A stretch of DNA of 64,000 nt from Epilithonimonas mollis (GTDB lineage: Bacteria > Bacteroidota > Bacteroidia > Flavobacteriales > Weeksellaceae): assembly GCF_900142325.1 (NCBI RefSeq), contig NZ_FRAM01000001.1:806001-870000 (forward strand), given 5' to 3'. Within the stretch, counting starts at the first letter, position 1; every line of letters starts with the position of its first letter. Shown here piece after piece: positions 1 to 8,142 of the stretch. The notes beneath the pieces are model-generated. The model had not been told where the DNA came from. It ran no database searches and saw only the letters and a program-made list of their open reading frames with translations. A program made the position numbers and the translations under genes.

Positions 1-1
1 G

Positions 2-166
2 GTGACCGACTGGAACAGAGAACAGGAGTTTCACGGTAAATCTTCAGTAATTTTTAACGATGCAGACCTGCTGGAAATCACCATCTACAAAGGTAGTGTA
101 CTGAATGGCGCCTCTACCCTGTTCGGAATGAACGCGGGCGAGAAGATCTATGTAGAATTTTCATAA
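2..166 (+). CDS. C-terminal end of an unidentified protein (partial)
   Basis: An open frame enters from the left edge and ends at a TAA at 164-166, giving 54 visible residues. The segment is rich in alternating hydrophobic and polar residues (for example SSVIFNDADLLEITIYKG), which suggests beta structure. It ends in YVEFS and has no T9SS sorting motif. A strong hairpin terminator follows directly, which supports a true gene end. I do not recognise the family from this fragment. Confidence 0.6.
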   Translation: MTDWNREQEFHGKSSVIFNDADLLEITIYKGSVLNGASTLFGMNAGEKIYVEFS

Positions 167-196
167 AAAAACCGGTAATTTTATTTACCGGTTTTT
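167..196. terminator. Bidirectional intrinsic terminator
   Basis: A perfect 12-bp inverted repeat (AAAAACCGGTAA, 167-178, with its complement at 185-196) surrounds a 6-base loop. It carries A/T tails on both sides. It lies between the end of the plus-strand partial gene and the end of the minus-strand protease gene, so it can serve both. Confidence 0.85.
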
Positions 197-212
197 ATAG
201 ATTGAGAATAAG

Positions 213-2351
213 TTATTCTTTGATTAATTTTTTGGTAAAACTTTCGTTCTCAGTTTTGACTTTGACCACATAATTTCCTGTTTTCAATCTGGAAACTTCA
301 AAAGTATTTTTACCAAGACTTTCCTTATCAAACTGTTTTACAAGTTTTCCGGAAATATCATAAACCTCGACAGATTCTACTTTATTGATTCCCTTCAATG
401 TGAATTGGTTTTTCACAGGATTTGGGGATAATGCAACATCCCTGGAATTCACCACATCATCGACAGCAAGTGCGGAACAGCTGAAGCTGGCTTTGAAACC
501 AGGCTTGGTCATGCCTGTTGAAGATCTGAAAGTTATGGTAAGAGCCCCGGATGCATGTGTAGATTCAAAAGAAGGTGGAATTGTATTGCCACTGATCGTT
601 CCCTGGAAAGGGATACCTGTTGACAATCCATCTCTAACAATAATGTAATCACCATCGCTTATATCAAATTCTGAGAATGTGATTTTCAGTTTCTGGCTTG
701 GATCATTCGGATAAAATGTTTTTGTCCAGTTTTCGTTATTTGAATAATTACCATTATCGCCACCTGTATCTGTTATTGTTTTGCCGCACCAGCTGTCTCC
801 TGTCAGGATAACCTGAGATCTTTGGTAAAGGGGAGAACAATCTGTGCCAACTTCCACTTTGTAGAATACATTGGAAGAAAGCCCGGTAATGTTGATTACT
901 TTGGTATCAGAAATTCCTGATTTTATAACTGTACCATCCATTGCAGAAACTCTATACTTCCACGAGGAAGATGTATTGTCTGTGATAGTAACTGTTGCCG
1001 TATTCTCTCCGAGATTACTTATAGTCATTCCTGTTACAGTCACAGCACACGATTTTGAACAATCACCACTCATACACGCCTTTGAGTCTATAGTCTGCCT
1101 GATAAGATCTCCAGGCTGCGGTCCAAATCCATTAGCGAAGCTAATGCCCACTGAAGAAACCAGATGACAATAGCTCATAATAGTTCCTTTTGTAGAAGTA
1201 GGCAATGGTCCGTTACAACCCTCATCATTTCCTGATGCCGGCCCACAGCCATCGATAGCTGTATTGTTGCCATTCCATGCACAGGCATGGGTATGCGGAG
1301 ACCCGAGATTATGACCCAGTTCATGCGTCATCGCCTCAATATTCCAGGAATAAGTCGGAACGGATATGTTCTGGTTATTAACACCACAGTAAGAGTATTT
1401 ATAATTTCCACAGAGTCCGTCAACATAAGCGACACTTGTAGTAGCAGGATTTCTGATCAGCTGAGCAAGATCCCCATTGAAGGTTGTCCTTGTAGTTCTG
1501 AACTGATTAAGAATCGTTGATGGTGATCCTGAATAAGGATCAGTAGTTGTCCATACGTAAACCGTACTCATTGCTACATTCACATTTTCATTGGTATAAA
1601 GTGCTTTGATATTATTGAACAAAGCAGTTACCCAATTGGTAGTAGTCGTTACGTTAGATCCATTCTGAGTGTATGGTCCGTATCCAACTTCAAAATAAAC
1701 CCGGATACAATTAAGTGTAAGTTTCGAGGTTGTTTTACCCGGATCATAAGAAATATGTTTGCTCGCATTTTCCGGAAGCTCTTCTGCACCACAAGCAAAT
1801 GGATTTTTTGGTTTTAGTTTATAATCGCTGTAAGAAACAAAATCTTCTGAACTTGCAGCTTTTCCTAAAATTACATTTCCCACTTCATTGGCAGAAGCAA
1901 CGCCTACCACATCATTATCAAAAAAGCTAAAAGCAACAACAGAACTGTTATTACCTTTTATAATCCCCTGATAATAAACACCTGGCGTATAAGCCCTGAC
2001 ACCTTTATCGGTTTCTACCTGAAAATCATTCGTAAGAATATTATCTCTTACTAATTCTACAGTCATTTCACCATTTTCGAAAGGGAAAGTCATTTCCATG
2101 GTTTCCGGTCTTTCATTGACAATTCTCTGTAACTCCGTTGGTTTCAGCTTCATTACTGCAACACCATCTGCTTCGTTTTTATAAACTGCAGCATTTCTGG
2201 ATGACACCTCTCTGGTGAAAGGAATGAACTTTGCAAAACTCCTGTTCGCTGCCTTTTGATCAGCTACTTTTTTAGCAATCGGCTTCAGTTCCTGTGAAAA
2301 TCCAAAAACAAAAATACATACCACAAATAGCAGTTGTAAAAATTTCTTCAT
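213..2351 (-). CDS. Secreted zinc metalloprotease, M12B/reprolysin-like, with CUB and T9SS sorting domains
   Basis: The 712-residue protein begins with a signal peptide ending near FGFSQ. A propeptide-like region of about 200 residues follows. The metzincin zinc site THELGHNLGSPHTH, near residue 340, contains the HExxHxxGxxH pattern that binds catalytic zinc. Next come a fibronectin type III-like stretch (about 440-515) and a CUB domain (about 518-630, starting WCGKTIT). The end is a type A T9SS sorting domain (LSPNPVKNQF to the C-terminal KKLIKE). It should cross the outer membrane through the T9SS and be released or anchored outside, where it cleaves proteins. The next gene upstream, 2580-4724, is a full-length paralogue with the same architecture. 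The substrate is unknown. Confidence 0.9.
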   Translation of the reverse strand: MKKFLQLLFVVCIFVFGFSQELKPIAKKVADQKAANRSFAKFIPFTREVSSRNAAVYKNEADGVAVMKLKPTELQRIVNERPETMEMTFPFENGEMTVELVRDNILTNDFQVETDKGVRAYTPGVYYQGIIKGNNSSVVAFSFFDNDVVGVASANEVGNVILGKAASSEDFVSYSDYKLKPKNPFACGAEELPENASKHISYDPGKTTSKLTLNCIRVYFEVGYGPYTQNGSNVTTTTNWVTALFNNIKALYTNENVNVAMSTVYVWTTTDPYSGSPSTILNQFRTTRTTFNGDLAQLIRNPATTSVAYVDGLCGNYKYSYCGVNNQNISVPTYSWNIEAMTHELGHNLGSPHTHACAWNGNNTAIDGCGPASGNDEGCNGPLPTSTKGTIMSYCHLVSSVGISFANGFGPQPGDLIRQTIDSKACMSGDCSKSCAVTVTGMTISNLGENTATVTITDNTSSSWKYRVSAMDGTVIKSGISDTKVINITGLSSNVFYKVEVGTDCSPLYQRSQVILTGDSWCGKTITDTGGDNGNYSNNENWTKTFYPNDPSQKLKITFSEFDISDGDYIIVRDGLSTGIPFQGTISGNTIPPSFESTHASGALTITFRSSTGMTKPGFKASFSCSALAVDDVVNSRDVALSPNPVKNQFTLKGINKVESVEVYDISGKLVKQFDKESLGKNTFEVSRLKTGNYVVKVKTENESFTKKLIKE

Positions 2352-2530
2352 GATTTATAATATTAAATTTATCCTACAAAAAAAAGATTTTTTTTTCAGA
2401 ATTCGTTCCATAAATAAAAGTTTAACATTTTAAATATAAATAAGATTTGGCAAAATCATTTCGTTTTAATCAATAATAATCAAATAATTATCACCAATTA
2501 TTAACAAATTCTGCTTTGAACTAAATAAAA

Positions 2531-2560
2531 AAAACAGCCAAGGTTACATTTGGCTGTTTT
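2531..2560 (-). terminator. Terminator of the second metalloprotease gene
   Basis: An 11-bp perfect inverted repeat (AAAACAGCCAA at 2531-2541, complement at 2550-2560) has an 8-base loop and a T tract on the minus strand. It lies 20 bases beyond the stop codon of the protease at 2580-4724, so the two paralogues are probably transcribed separately. Confidence 0.8.
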
Positions 2561-2579
2561 ATCTTTAATATGGTCAATT

Positions 2580-4724
2580 TTATTTTATCAGTTTTTTGGT
2601 GATTTTATCATTTTCTGTTTGTATAATGATAATATAGTTACCTTTCATCAGTCCAGATACATCATAATGATTTTTAGAAACGGATGAAGTATCGAATGCT
2701 TTGATCAATTTTCCAGAATTATCAAAAACATTAACGGAAACAATTTTTTCGATGCCGGAAATGATGAAATGATCTTTCACAGGATTCGGAGAAATTGCGA
2801 TCATATCTTTGTCAACCTCCGAAAGTCCTAATGTGGCGCAAGAGAATTTTGCTTCCCAACCGGAATCCGTAAGATAGCTGTCGGAAGTGAAAACAATTGT
2901 TATCGCTCCTGTCGCATGCGTAGAAGTAAATGAGCCGGGATTCATAGTTCCAGTCAGATTAGCTCCTCCGGAAAAACTTGGAGAGGTTGCATTAGGTCCA
3001 TTTTTAATAGTTATAAAGTCATAACCATCTTCCAGTTTCAGGCTTGTAAAAGTTAATTTCAGCTTTTGCCCGGAATTATCTGGATAAAAAGTCCTCACAA
3101 AATTTTCAGAATTGGAATAGTTACCAGTCAGCCCACCTGAGTCTGTGATGGTTTTTCCACACCAGTCATCATCTGTCAGGAACATAGTCTCCGTCTGGAA
3201 AGCATTTTCCAAAGCACAGGAAGTTCCTACAAGTAACTTATAATAAGTATTGGGAGATAAGCCGGTTACTGTGACTTGCTTTGAAGAAACAGTCCCTGAC
3301 TTTACAATGGTTCCGTCCATTTTCACTACTCTGTATTTCCAGGATGTGGCAGTATCATCACTGATAAGTGCTGTGAATCCTGTTTTTGTAGTATTAGAGA
3401 ACGTTACGTTGGAAACCGTAATCGGGCAGGTGGTGATACAATCTGTTCCCAGACAAGCTTTGGAATCTATAAGAGATCTGATCAATGCTGCGGGCTGAGA
3501 ACCGAATCCGTTTGCAAAACTGATTCCCACATTCAGGTGGCAATAGCTCATGATGGTTCCTTTTGTAGGAATAGGTCCGGAACAGCCTTCATCATAGCCC
3601 GCCTGAGGTCCGCAGCCATCAATTGCAGTATTGTTACCATTCCAGGCACAGGCATGGGTGTGAGGAGAACCTAAGGAATGTCCCATCTCATGGGTCATCG
3701 CGCCGATTGTCCAGGAATAAGTCGGAACATTGGCAAAGGTCTGATCGATGCCGGAATAGGCATGCTTATAGGTGGTGCAAAGCGAATTAAGATAAGCCAC
3801 ACTCGTTGTAGAAGGTGCATTAACCAAGTGTGCCAAATCACCGTCAAAGGTTTGTCTAAGCGCACTGAATTCTGCTAAATTTTCATTATAATCACCATTA
3901 TAAGGGTCTGAAGTTGTCCAGATATAGATCTTTTTCAGCGACATTTTCACACCATCATTGACATATAAAGTATTGATATTATTATGAACCGCTGTAATCC
4001 AGTTGGTGGTCGTAGTAACATTAGAACCATTATTTTTATATGGCTGATTGGCAACTTCATAATACATTCTCACACAATTGGTTGTAGCCTGCGGTGCTTT
4101 GCTGGTGACCGGATCAAAGGAGATTTTGTTTCTTTGATTCTCCATCAGCTCATCTGTACCGCAAACGAAACTGCTTTTACCACGCAGCTTCAGATCATCA
4201 TAAACCACAAAATCATCAGAGTCAATGGCTTTTCCCAGAACGATATTTCCACCATCCTTTACAGAAGCAATTCCCACGACATCATTTTCAAAAAAGCTGA
4301 AAGCAACAAGGGAGTGAACATCATTCTTTATAATTCCTCTGTAATAAACGCCGGGCGTATAATCATTAACCTTCCCTTTATCTGTATAAAGATTGAAATC
4401 ATTGGAAAAAATATCCACCTTAACCAATTCTACCGTCAGGTTTCCGTTTTCAAAAGGATAAGTCATTTCCAGTGCCTGAGGTTTTTGGCTGACGATCTTT
4501 GAAAGATGCGACCTGTTCAGTTTCAGAACCGAGATGTCGGCCGCAGCCTGCTGGTATTTTGCCATTTTCTGGCCAGATTCTTCTTTGGTAAAAAGTGTGA
4601 TTTTTTCAAAGTTCACTTTTCTCATCTGTAAATCTGCAACTTCTTTAGCAACAGGTTTCAGAGATTGGGCAAAACCCAACAGTCCGAGCAAACCGAAAAA
4701 CAACAATTGTAATTTTGTCTTCAT
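2580..4724 (-). CDS. Secreted zinc metalloprotease, paralogue of the gene at 213-2351
   Basis: The protein has 714 residues and a signal peptide ending near LGFAQ. Its order of domains matches its neighbour: propeptide, metzincin catalytic domain with THEMGHSLGSPHTH near residue 345, fibronectin-like segment, CUB domain from WCGKTIT, and a T9SS type A domain (ISPNPVKDHF to KKLIK). Whole stretches around the zinc site are identical between the two, for example HACAWNGNNTAIDGCGP. The prodomains and C-terminal thirds differ more. This is a tandem duplication with retained catalytic residues in both copies. Role: an extracellular protease exported by T9SS; the target is unknown. Confidence 0.9.
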   Translation of the reverse strand: MKTKLQLLFFGLLGLLGFAQSLKPVAKEVADLQMRKVNFEKITLFTKEESGQKMAKYQQAAADISVLKLNRSHLSKIVSQKPQALEMTYPFENGNLTVELVKVDIFSNDFNLYTDKGKVNDYTPGVYYRGIIKNDVHSLVAFSFFENDVVGIASVKDGGNIVLGKAIDSDDFVVYDDLKLRGKSSFVCGTDELMENQRNKISFDPVTSKAPQATTNCVRMYYEVANQPYKNNGSNVTTTTNWITAVHNNINTLYVNDGVKMSLKKIYIWTTSDPYNGDYNENLAEFSALRQTFDGDLAHLVNAPSTTSVAYLNSLCTTYKHAYSGIDQTFANVPTYSWTIGAMTHEMGHSLGSPHTHACAWNGNNTAIDGCGPQAGYDEGCSGPIPTKGTIMSYCHLNVGISFANGFGSQPAALIRSLIDSKACLGTDCITTCPITVSNVTFSNTTKTGFTALISDDTATSWKYRVVKMDGTIVKSGTVSSKQVTVTGLSPNTYYKLLVGTSCALENAFQTETMFLTDDDWCGKTITDSGGLTGNYSNSENFVRTFYPDNSGQKLKLTFTSLKLEDGYDFITIKNGPNATSPSFSGGANLTGTMNPGSFTSTHATGAITIVFTSDSYLTDSGWEAKFSCATLGLSEVDKDMIAISPNPVKDHFIISGIEKIVSVNVFDNSGKLIKAFDTSSVSKNHYDVSGLMKGNYIIIIQTENDKITKKLIK

Positions 4725-4838
4725 ATATTTATTTTTTACAAATGAAACATTATTTTTTTGAAAATCAAATACATAATTTCAGATTTTTACATCTGTTTTC
4801 TATAATCAAATCATATTTCATCTTCGGTCAATAAAAAG

Positions 4839-4846
4839 TATCTTTG
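4839..4846 (+). promoter_or_regulatory. Bacteroidota-type -7 element before hemJ
   Basis: TATCTTTG matches the TAnnTTTG consensus and lies 19 bases before the hemJ start codon. No clear TTG -33 element is visible at the right spacing, so the call rests on the -7 match and position. Confidence 0.5.
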
Positions 4847-4865
4847 TAAAAAAAATAGCGCATAG

Positions 4866-5432
4866 ATGCTTTATTCTATTATCAAAGCCATTCATATTAT
4901 TTTTATGGTAAGCTACTTTGCCGGGATTTTCTATCTGGTAAGGTTATTTGTATATTATAAGGACACTGATGAGTTTGATGAAATCAAACAGAAGATTCTG
5001 AGAAATCAATACAGCTTTATGGCAGTCAGGCTTTGGAATATCATCACAGTTCCCGCCGGAATTCTGATGTTACTAAGCGGACTCGTCATGATTTATCTTA
5101 ATTCAGGGTTAATGAAAACACCTTGGTTTCATTTAAAACTAACATTTTTAGTTGGATTAGGGATATACCATTTCTGGTGCTGGAAACGCGTCAGGGAACT
5201 GAAAAACCTCAGCGGAAAACTACTTCCGATTCCGAATCTCAAACTCAGACAATTCAACGAGATCGCCACATTTATTTTATTCGCTGTTGTTTTTACCGTA
5301 ATTCTGAAATATGCCGTTATACAATATTGGTGGCAGCTTTTACTCGGATTTTTCGGACTAATCATTCTGATAACCTTCATTGTAAAGATGGTGAACAGGA
5401 ATAAAGATAAAAGAACAAAGACAAAAAACTAA
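4866..5432 (+). CDS. hemJ: HemJ-type protoporphyrinogen IX oxidase
   Basis: A 188-residue integral membrane protein with about five hydrophobic segments. The N-terminus KAIHIIFMVSYFAGIFYLVRLF, with its conserved His, closely fits the HemJ (UPF0093) signature. The inner WFHLKLTFLVGLGIYHFW and the late RQFNEIATFILFAVV segments are also typical. HemJ oxidises protoporphyrinogen IX to protoporphyrin IX in the inner membrane, in oxygen-respiring bacteria that lack HemG/HemY. The last about 35 residues add one more membrane span and a basic tail. The gene starts a plus-strand series; gldF begins 20 bases after its stop, so co-transcription is likely. A CopD-like label is the main alternative name. 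Confidence 0.8.
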   Translation: MLYSIIKAIHIIFMVSYFAGIFYLVRLFVYYKDTDEFDEIKQKILRNQYSFMAVRLWNIITVPAGILMLLSGLVMIYLNSGLMKTPWFHLKLTFLVGLGIYHFWCWKRVRELKNLSGKLLPIPNLKLRQFNEIATFILFAVVFTVILKYAVIQYWWQLLLGFFGLIILITFIVKMVNRNKDKRTKTKN

Positions 5433-5452
5433 ACACCCATCATCCAACAACT

Positions 5453-6181
5453 ATGATAGCAATATTCAAAAAAGAACTTTGGAATTTTTTCGGAAACTGG
5501 AGTGCATGGATTATCATTGCTGCTTTCAGCATTATTTCTGCATTATTCCTGTTCTTCTTCGAGAACAGTTTCAACCTGTTCGAGATCGGAAGCGCAACGC
5601 TGCAAAGTTTCTTTGTGCTTTCGCCCTGGCTTTTTATGTTCATCATTCCGGCCATCAGTATGAGGACGCTGGCTGAGGAGGAGCAATCCGGAACATTGTT
5701 CTGGCTGTTTTCTCAACCTGTGAAAATCACGGAAATTGTTGGCGGGAAATTCCTTTCCGTCTGGCTGGTTGGTGTGATGTGCCTTTTGCCAAGCCTAGTT
5801 TATTATTACACGGTGTATGTTTTAGGCGTTCCGGAAGGTAACATTGACGGAAGCATGACTTTCGGAAGTTATATTGGTATGATCATTCTTATTGCTGCTT
5901 TTTCCTCAGTCGGGATTTTGGCATCATCGTTATCATCAAACCAGATTATGGCTTATCTTCTTGGCGTTTTCCTTTGCTTCATTCTGTATTTCGGGATTGA
6001 ACAGCTGGCGAGCTACAAATTGTTGGGAAGTGCAGATTACATCCTTCAGAATATCGGATTTTATCAGCATTTTTTAGCGTTCACAAGAGGTCAGATTGAT
6101 ACCAGAGATGTCTGCTACTTTCTTTTTGTCATATTTTTGGGCTTAGGATTGGCAAGCTGGTTTGTCTGGAAAAAGAAATAA
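5453..6181 (+). CDS. gldF: Gliding motility ABC transporter permease GldF
   Basis: The 242-residue protein has six predicted membrane spans, the size and layout of an ABC-2-type permease. The segment after the second span (MRTLAEEEQSGTLFWLFSQP) is typical of GldF and related permeases. GldF acts with the GldA ATPase and with GldG. The complex is needed for gliding in Flavobacterium, but many non-gliding Bacteroidota keep the genes. gldG follows 139 bases downstream, and hemJ precedes closely. gldA is not in the window, as is common. Confidence 0.88.
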   Translation: MIAIFKKELWNFFGNWSAWIIIAAFSIISALFLFFFENSFNLFEIGSATLQSFFVLSPWLFMFIIPAISMRTLAEEEQSGTLFWLFSQPVKITEIVGGKFLSVWLVGVMCLLPSLVYYYTVYVLGVPEGNIDGSMTFGSYIGMIILIAAFSSVGILASSLSSNQIMAYLLGVFLCFILYFGIEQLASYKLLGSADYILQNIGFYQHFLAFTRGQIDTRDVCYFLFVIFLGLGLASWFVWKKK

Positions 6182-6320
6182 AGAAAGAGTCTAAAGACAT
6201 TCAAAAACTAATATAAAATAATCAAAATCCAGTGTAAAAGACTCAACGAAACTTAAAAAACACTCAACGGTGAGTATAAAAGACTGAAAAGACAACTAAC
6301 AACTGTCAACGTATATTAAC

Positions 6321-7979
6321 ATGAATAAAAAAAATAAAATCACGCTCATTATCATTGCCGTTCTTCTGATTATCGGGATGAGCGGAATCATTTATAAACG
6401 TTTCGATCTCACGGCAGAAAAACGATACACACTCTCCGACTCTACCATCAAGGTTTTGGAAAATGTAAAAAAGCCGATGACAATTGAAGTTTATTTGGAT
6501 GGTGATTTCCCGGCTTCTTTCAAACAGCTGCAGAACGAAACCAAATTCATGCTGGATGAGTTCCGGAAAATCAATCCGAAAATCGATTACAAATTCCGTG
6601 ACCCGATTGCAGAGAAAATCCCGCAGGATACTTTGAAAGGTATGGGAATGCAGCCTTCGATCCTGCCTGATATGAAGGACGGAAAAATCTCGGAAATCGT
6701 GATGTTTCCTTATGCTGCCATCAAATATAATGGTTATGGAACTTCTGTTCCTCTGATTGTTCAGCAATCCGGAATCGATGCGGCGACGCAATTGAACAAA
6801 TCCATTGAGAATCTGGAATATAATTTTGCGTCCACTATCAAAGGGATGACTGAGGAAACTGCCAAGAATATTGGATTCTTAGTAAATCAGCAAGAATTGA
6901 AACCTGATGAATTCCGTGGTTTTATGGATCTGGCAATGGAGAATTATAACATCGGACCTATCATTCCTGAAAACAAAACCGAACTGTCCCTCGCAGATGT
7001 ACCAAAACTGAAACAAATGGACGCCCTTGTTATTGCAAAACCGAGAAAAGCGTTTACTGATAACGAGAAGGTAATTCTCGATCAGTATATTATGAATGGC
7101 GGAAAAACACTTTGGATGATCGACGCTGTGAATGCCGAGATGGACACGCTTTTCCAGGCTAAAAAAATAATGGCTTATCCGCTGGATCTTAACCTGACAG
7201 ATTTTATGTTCAATTATGGTCTGAGAATCAATCCTGCGCTGACCAAGGATATGAAAAAATCGGCTTTGGTAAGAATTATTTCAGGTGAAGTGGCTGGCAA
7301 TCCGCAATACAGCAGTTTTCTCTGGCCATATTTCCCGTTAGGAATCGCTGAAACCAAGAATCCTATTACCAAAAATATCAATCCTGTGAAATTTGAATTT
7401 CCCACTTCGATTGATACGCTGGGAAGAAAAAATATCAAAACCCGAGTTATTTTTGAATCCAGTGAAAGAACCATCAGCAAAACAGTCCCGAATTACGTCG
7501 CCTTGTCTGAAATTGTACGCGCTGACAGCATCGGAGAAATGGAACGCCCTGCGCCTCCCAAGATTTTTGCGGTAGCTTTGGAAGGAAAATTCACATCTGC
7601 ATATGCGACCAGAAGTGAAAAAAACACTTATCCGGGATTCAGAGCCCAAAGTCCGGAAAATAAAATGCTTGTGATTGCCGATGGTGACATTGCCAGGAAT
7701 CAGATCTGGAAAGGCCAGCCACTGCCTTTGGGCGAAGATTTGCTTACCAAGGAACATTATGGCAACGCACAGTTCCTGAGAAATGCTCTGGATTATCTTT
7801 TGGATGACAGCAACCTAATGGACCTGCGTGACAGAACCATAGAAGTGCGGTTGCTCGACAGGCAAAGAATCGATGCGGAAAAATCTGACTGGCAATGGAT
7901 CAACCTGCTTTTACCTTTAGGAATCTTGGGCGTCTTGGGAGCTTCATTTTATTTCCTTAGAAAGAAGATGTTTTCTTAA
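6321..7979 (+). CDS. gldG: Gliding motility ABC transporter component GldG
   Basis: The 552-residue protein has an N-terminal membrane span (about residues 6-24) and a second span near the C-terminus (LLPLGILGVLGASFYFL), with a large periplasmic part between them. The start region includes RFDLTAEKRYTLSDST, typical of GldG and the ABC-transporter auxiliary family. The middle segment includes MDALVIAKPRKAFTDNEK and LDQYIMNGGKTLWMID, which resembles the ThuA/GATase-like fold of this family. It partners with GldF, encoded just upstream. The 139-base gap contains AAAAGACT and ACTCAAC repeats but no obvious terminator. Confidence 0.88.
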   Translation: MNKKNKITLIIIAVLLIIGMSGIIYKRFDLTAEKRYTLSDSTIKVLENVKKPMTIEVYLDGDFPASFKQLQNETKFMLDEFRKINPKIDYKFRDPIAEKIPQDTLKGMGMQPSILPDMKDGKISEIVMFPYAAIKYNGYGTSVPLIVQQSGIDAATQLNKSIENLEYNFASTIKGMTEETAKNIGFLVNQQELKPDEFRGFMDLAMENYNIGPIIPENKTELSLADVPKLKQMDALVIAKPRKAFTDNEKVILDQYIMNGGKTLWMIDAVNAEMDTLFQAKKIMAYPLDLNLTDFMFNYGLRINPALTKDMKKSALVRIISGEVAGNPQYSSFLWPYFPLGIAETKNPITKNINPVKFEFPTSIDTLGRKNIKTRVIFESSERTISKTVPNYVALSEIVRADSIGEMERPAPPKIFAVALEGKFTSAYATRSEKNTYPGFRAQSPENKMLVIADGDIARNQIWKGQPLPLGEDLLTKEHYGNAQFLRNALDYLLDDSNLMDLRDRTIEVRLLDRQRIDAEKSDWQWINLLLPLGILGVLGASFYFLRKKMFS

Positions 7980-8006
7980 ATCAATATAGCTTAATTATAA
8001 AACTGC

Positions 8007-8118
8007 AAAAGTCACAAAAGAAATTGAAAATAATGAGTTACATAAGTTCAAAAATAAAATCTTTAGAAAATATATTTTTGGAACTTCTGAAAAACTAAAA
8101 TATGCTTTTGTGACTTTT
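8007..8118. repeat. Long imperfect hairpin with 14-bp terminal inverted repeats
   Basis: AAAAGTCACAAAAG at 8007-8020 is repeated exactly in inverted form at 8105-8118. Inside, AAGTTCAAAAAT near 8046 and ATTTTTGGAACTT near 8080 form a nested inverted pair. The whole 112-base unit fills the space between gldG and lnt. It resembles a small non-autonomous (MITE-like) element or an intergenic REP-like hairpin; no flanking target duplication was established. Confidence 0.6.
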
Positions 8119-8142
8119 ATGCGGTTTGAAAATATCAAAACA

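Noticed and set aside
3984-4502. A 172-codon plus-strand frame within the second metalloprotease gene
   Set aside because: It is entirely antisense to the conserved catalytic domain and prodomain of the protease. It has no recognisable motif.
8110-8142. Upstream GTG/ATG start of lnt
   Set aside because: These codons fall inside the inverted-repeat end at 8105-8118. The ATG at 8143 starts a typical Lnt N-terminus (MKNLLLALISGVLLAI).
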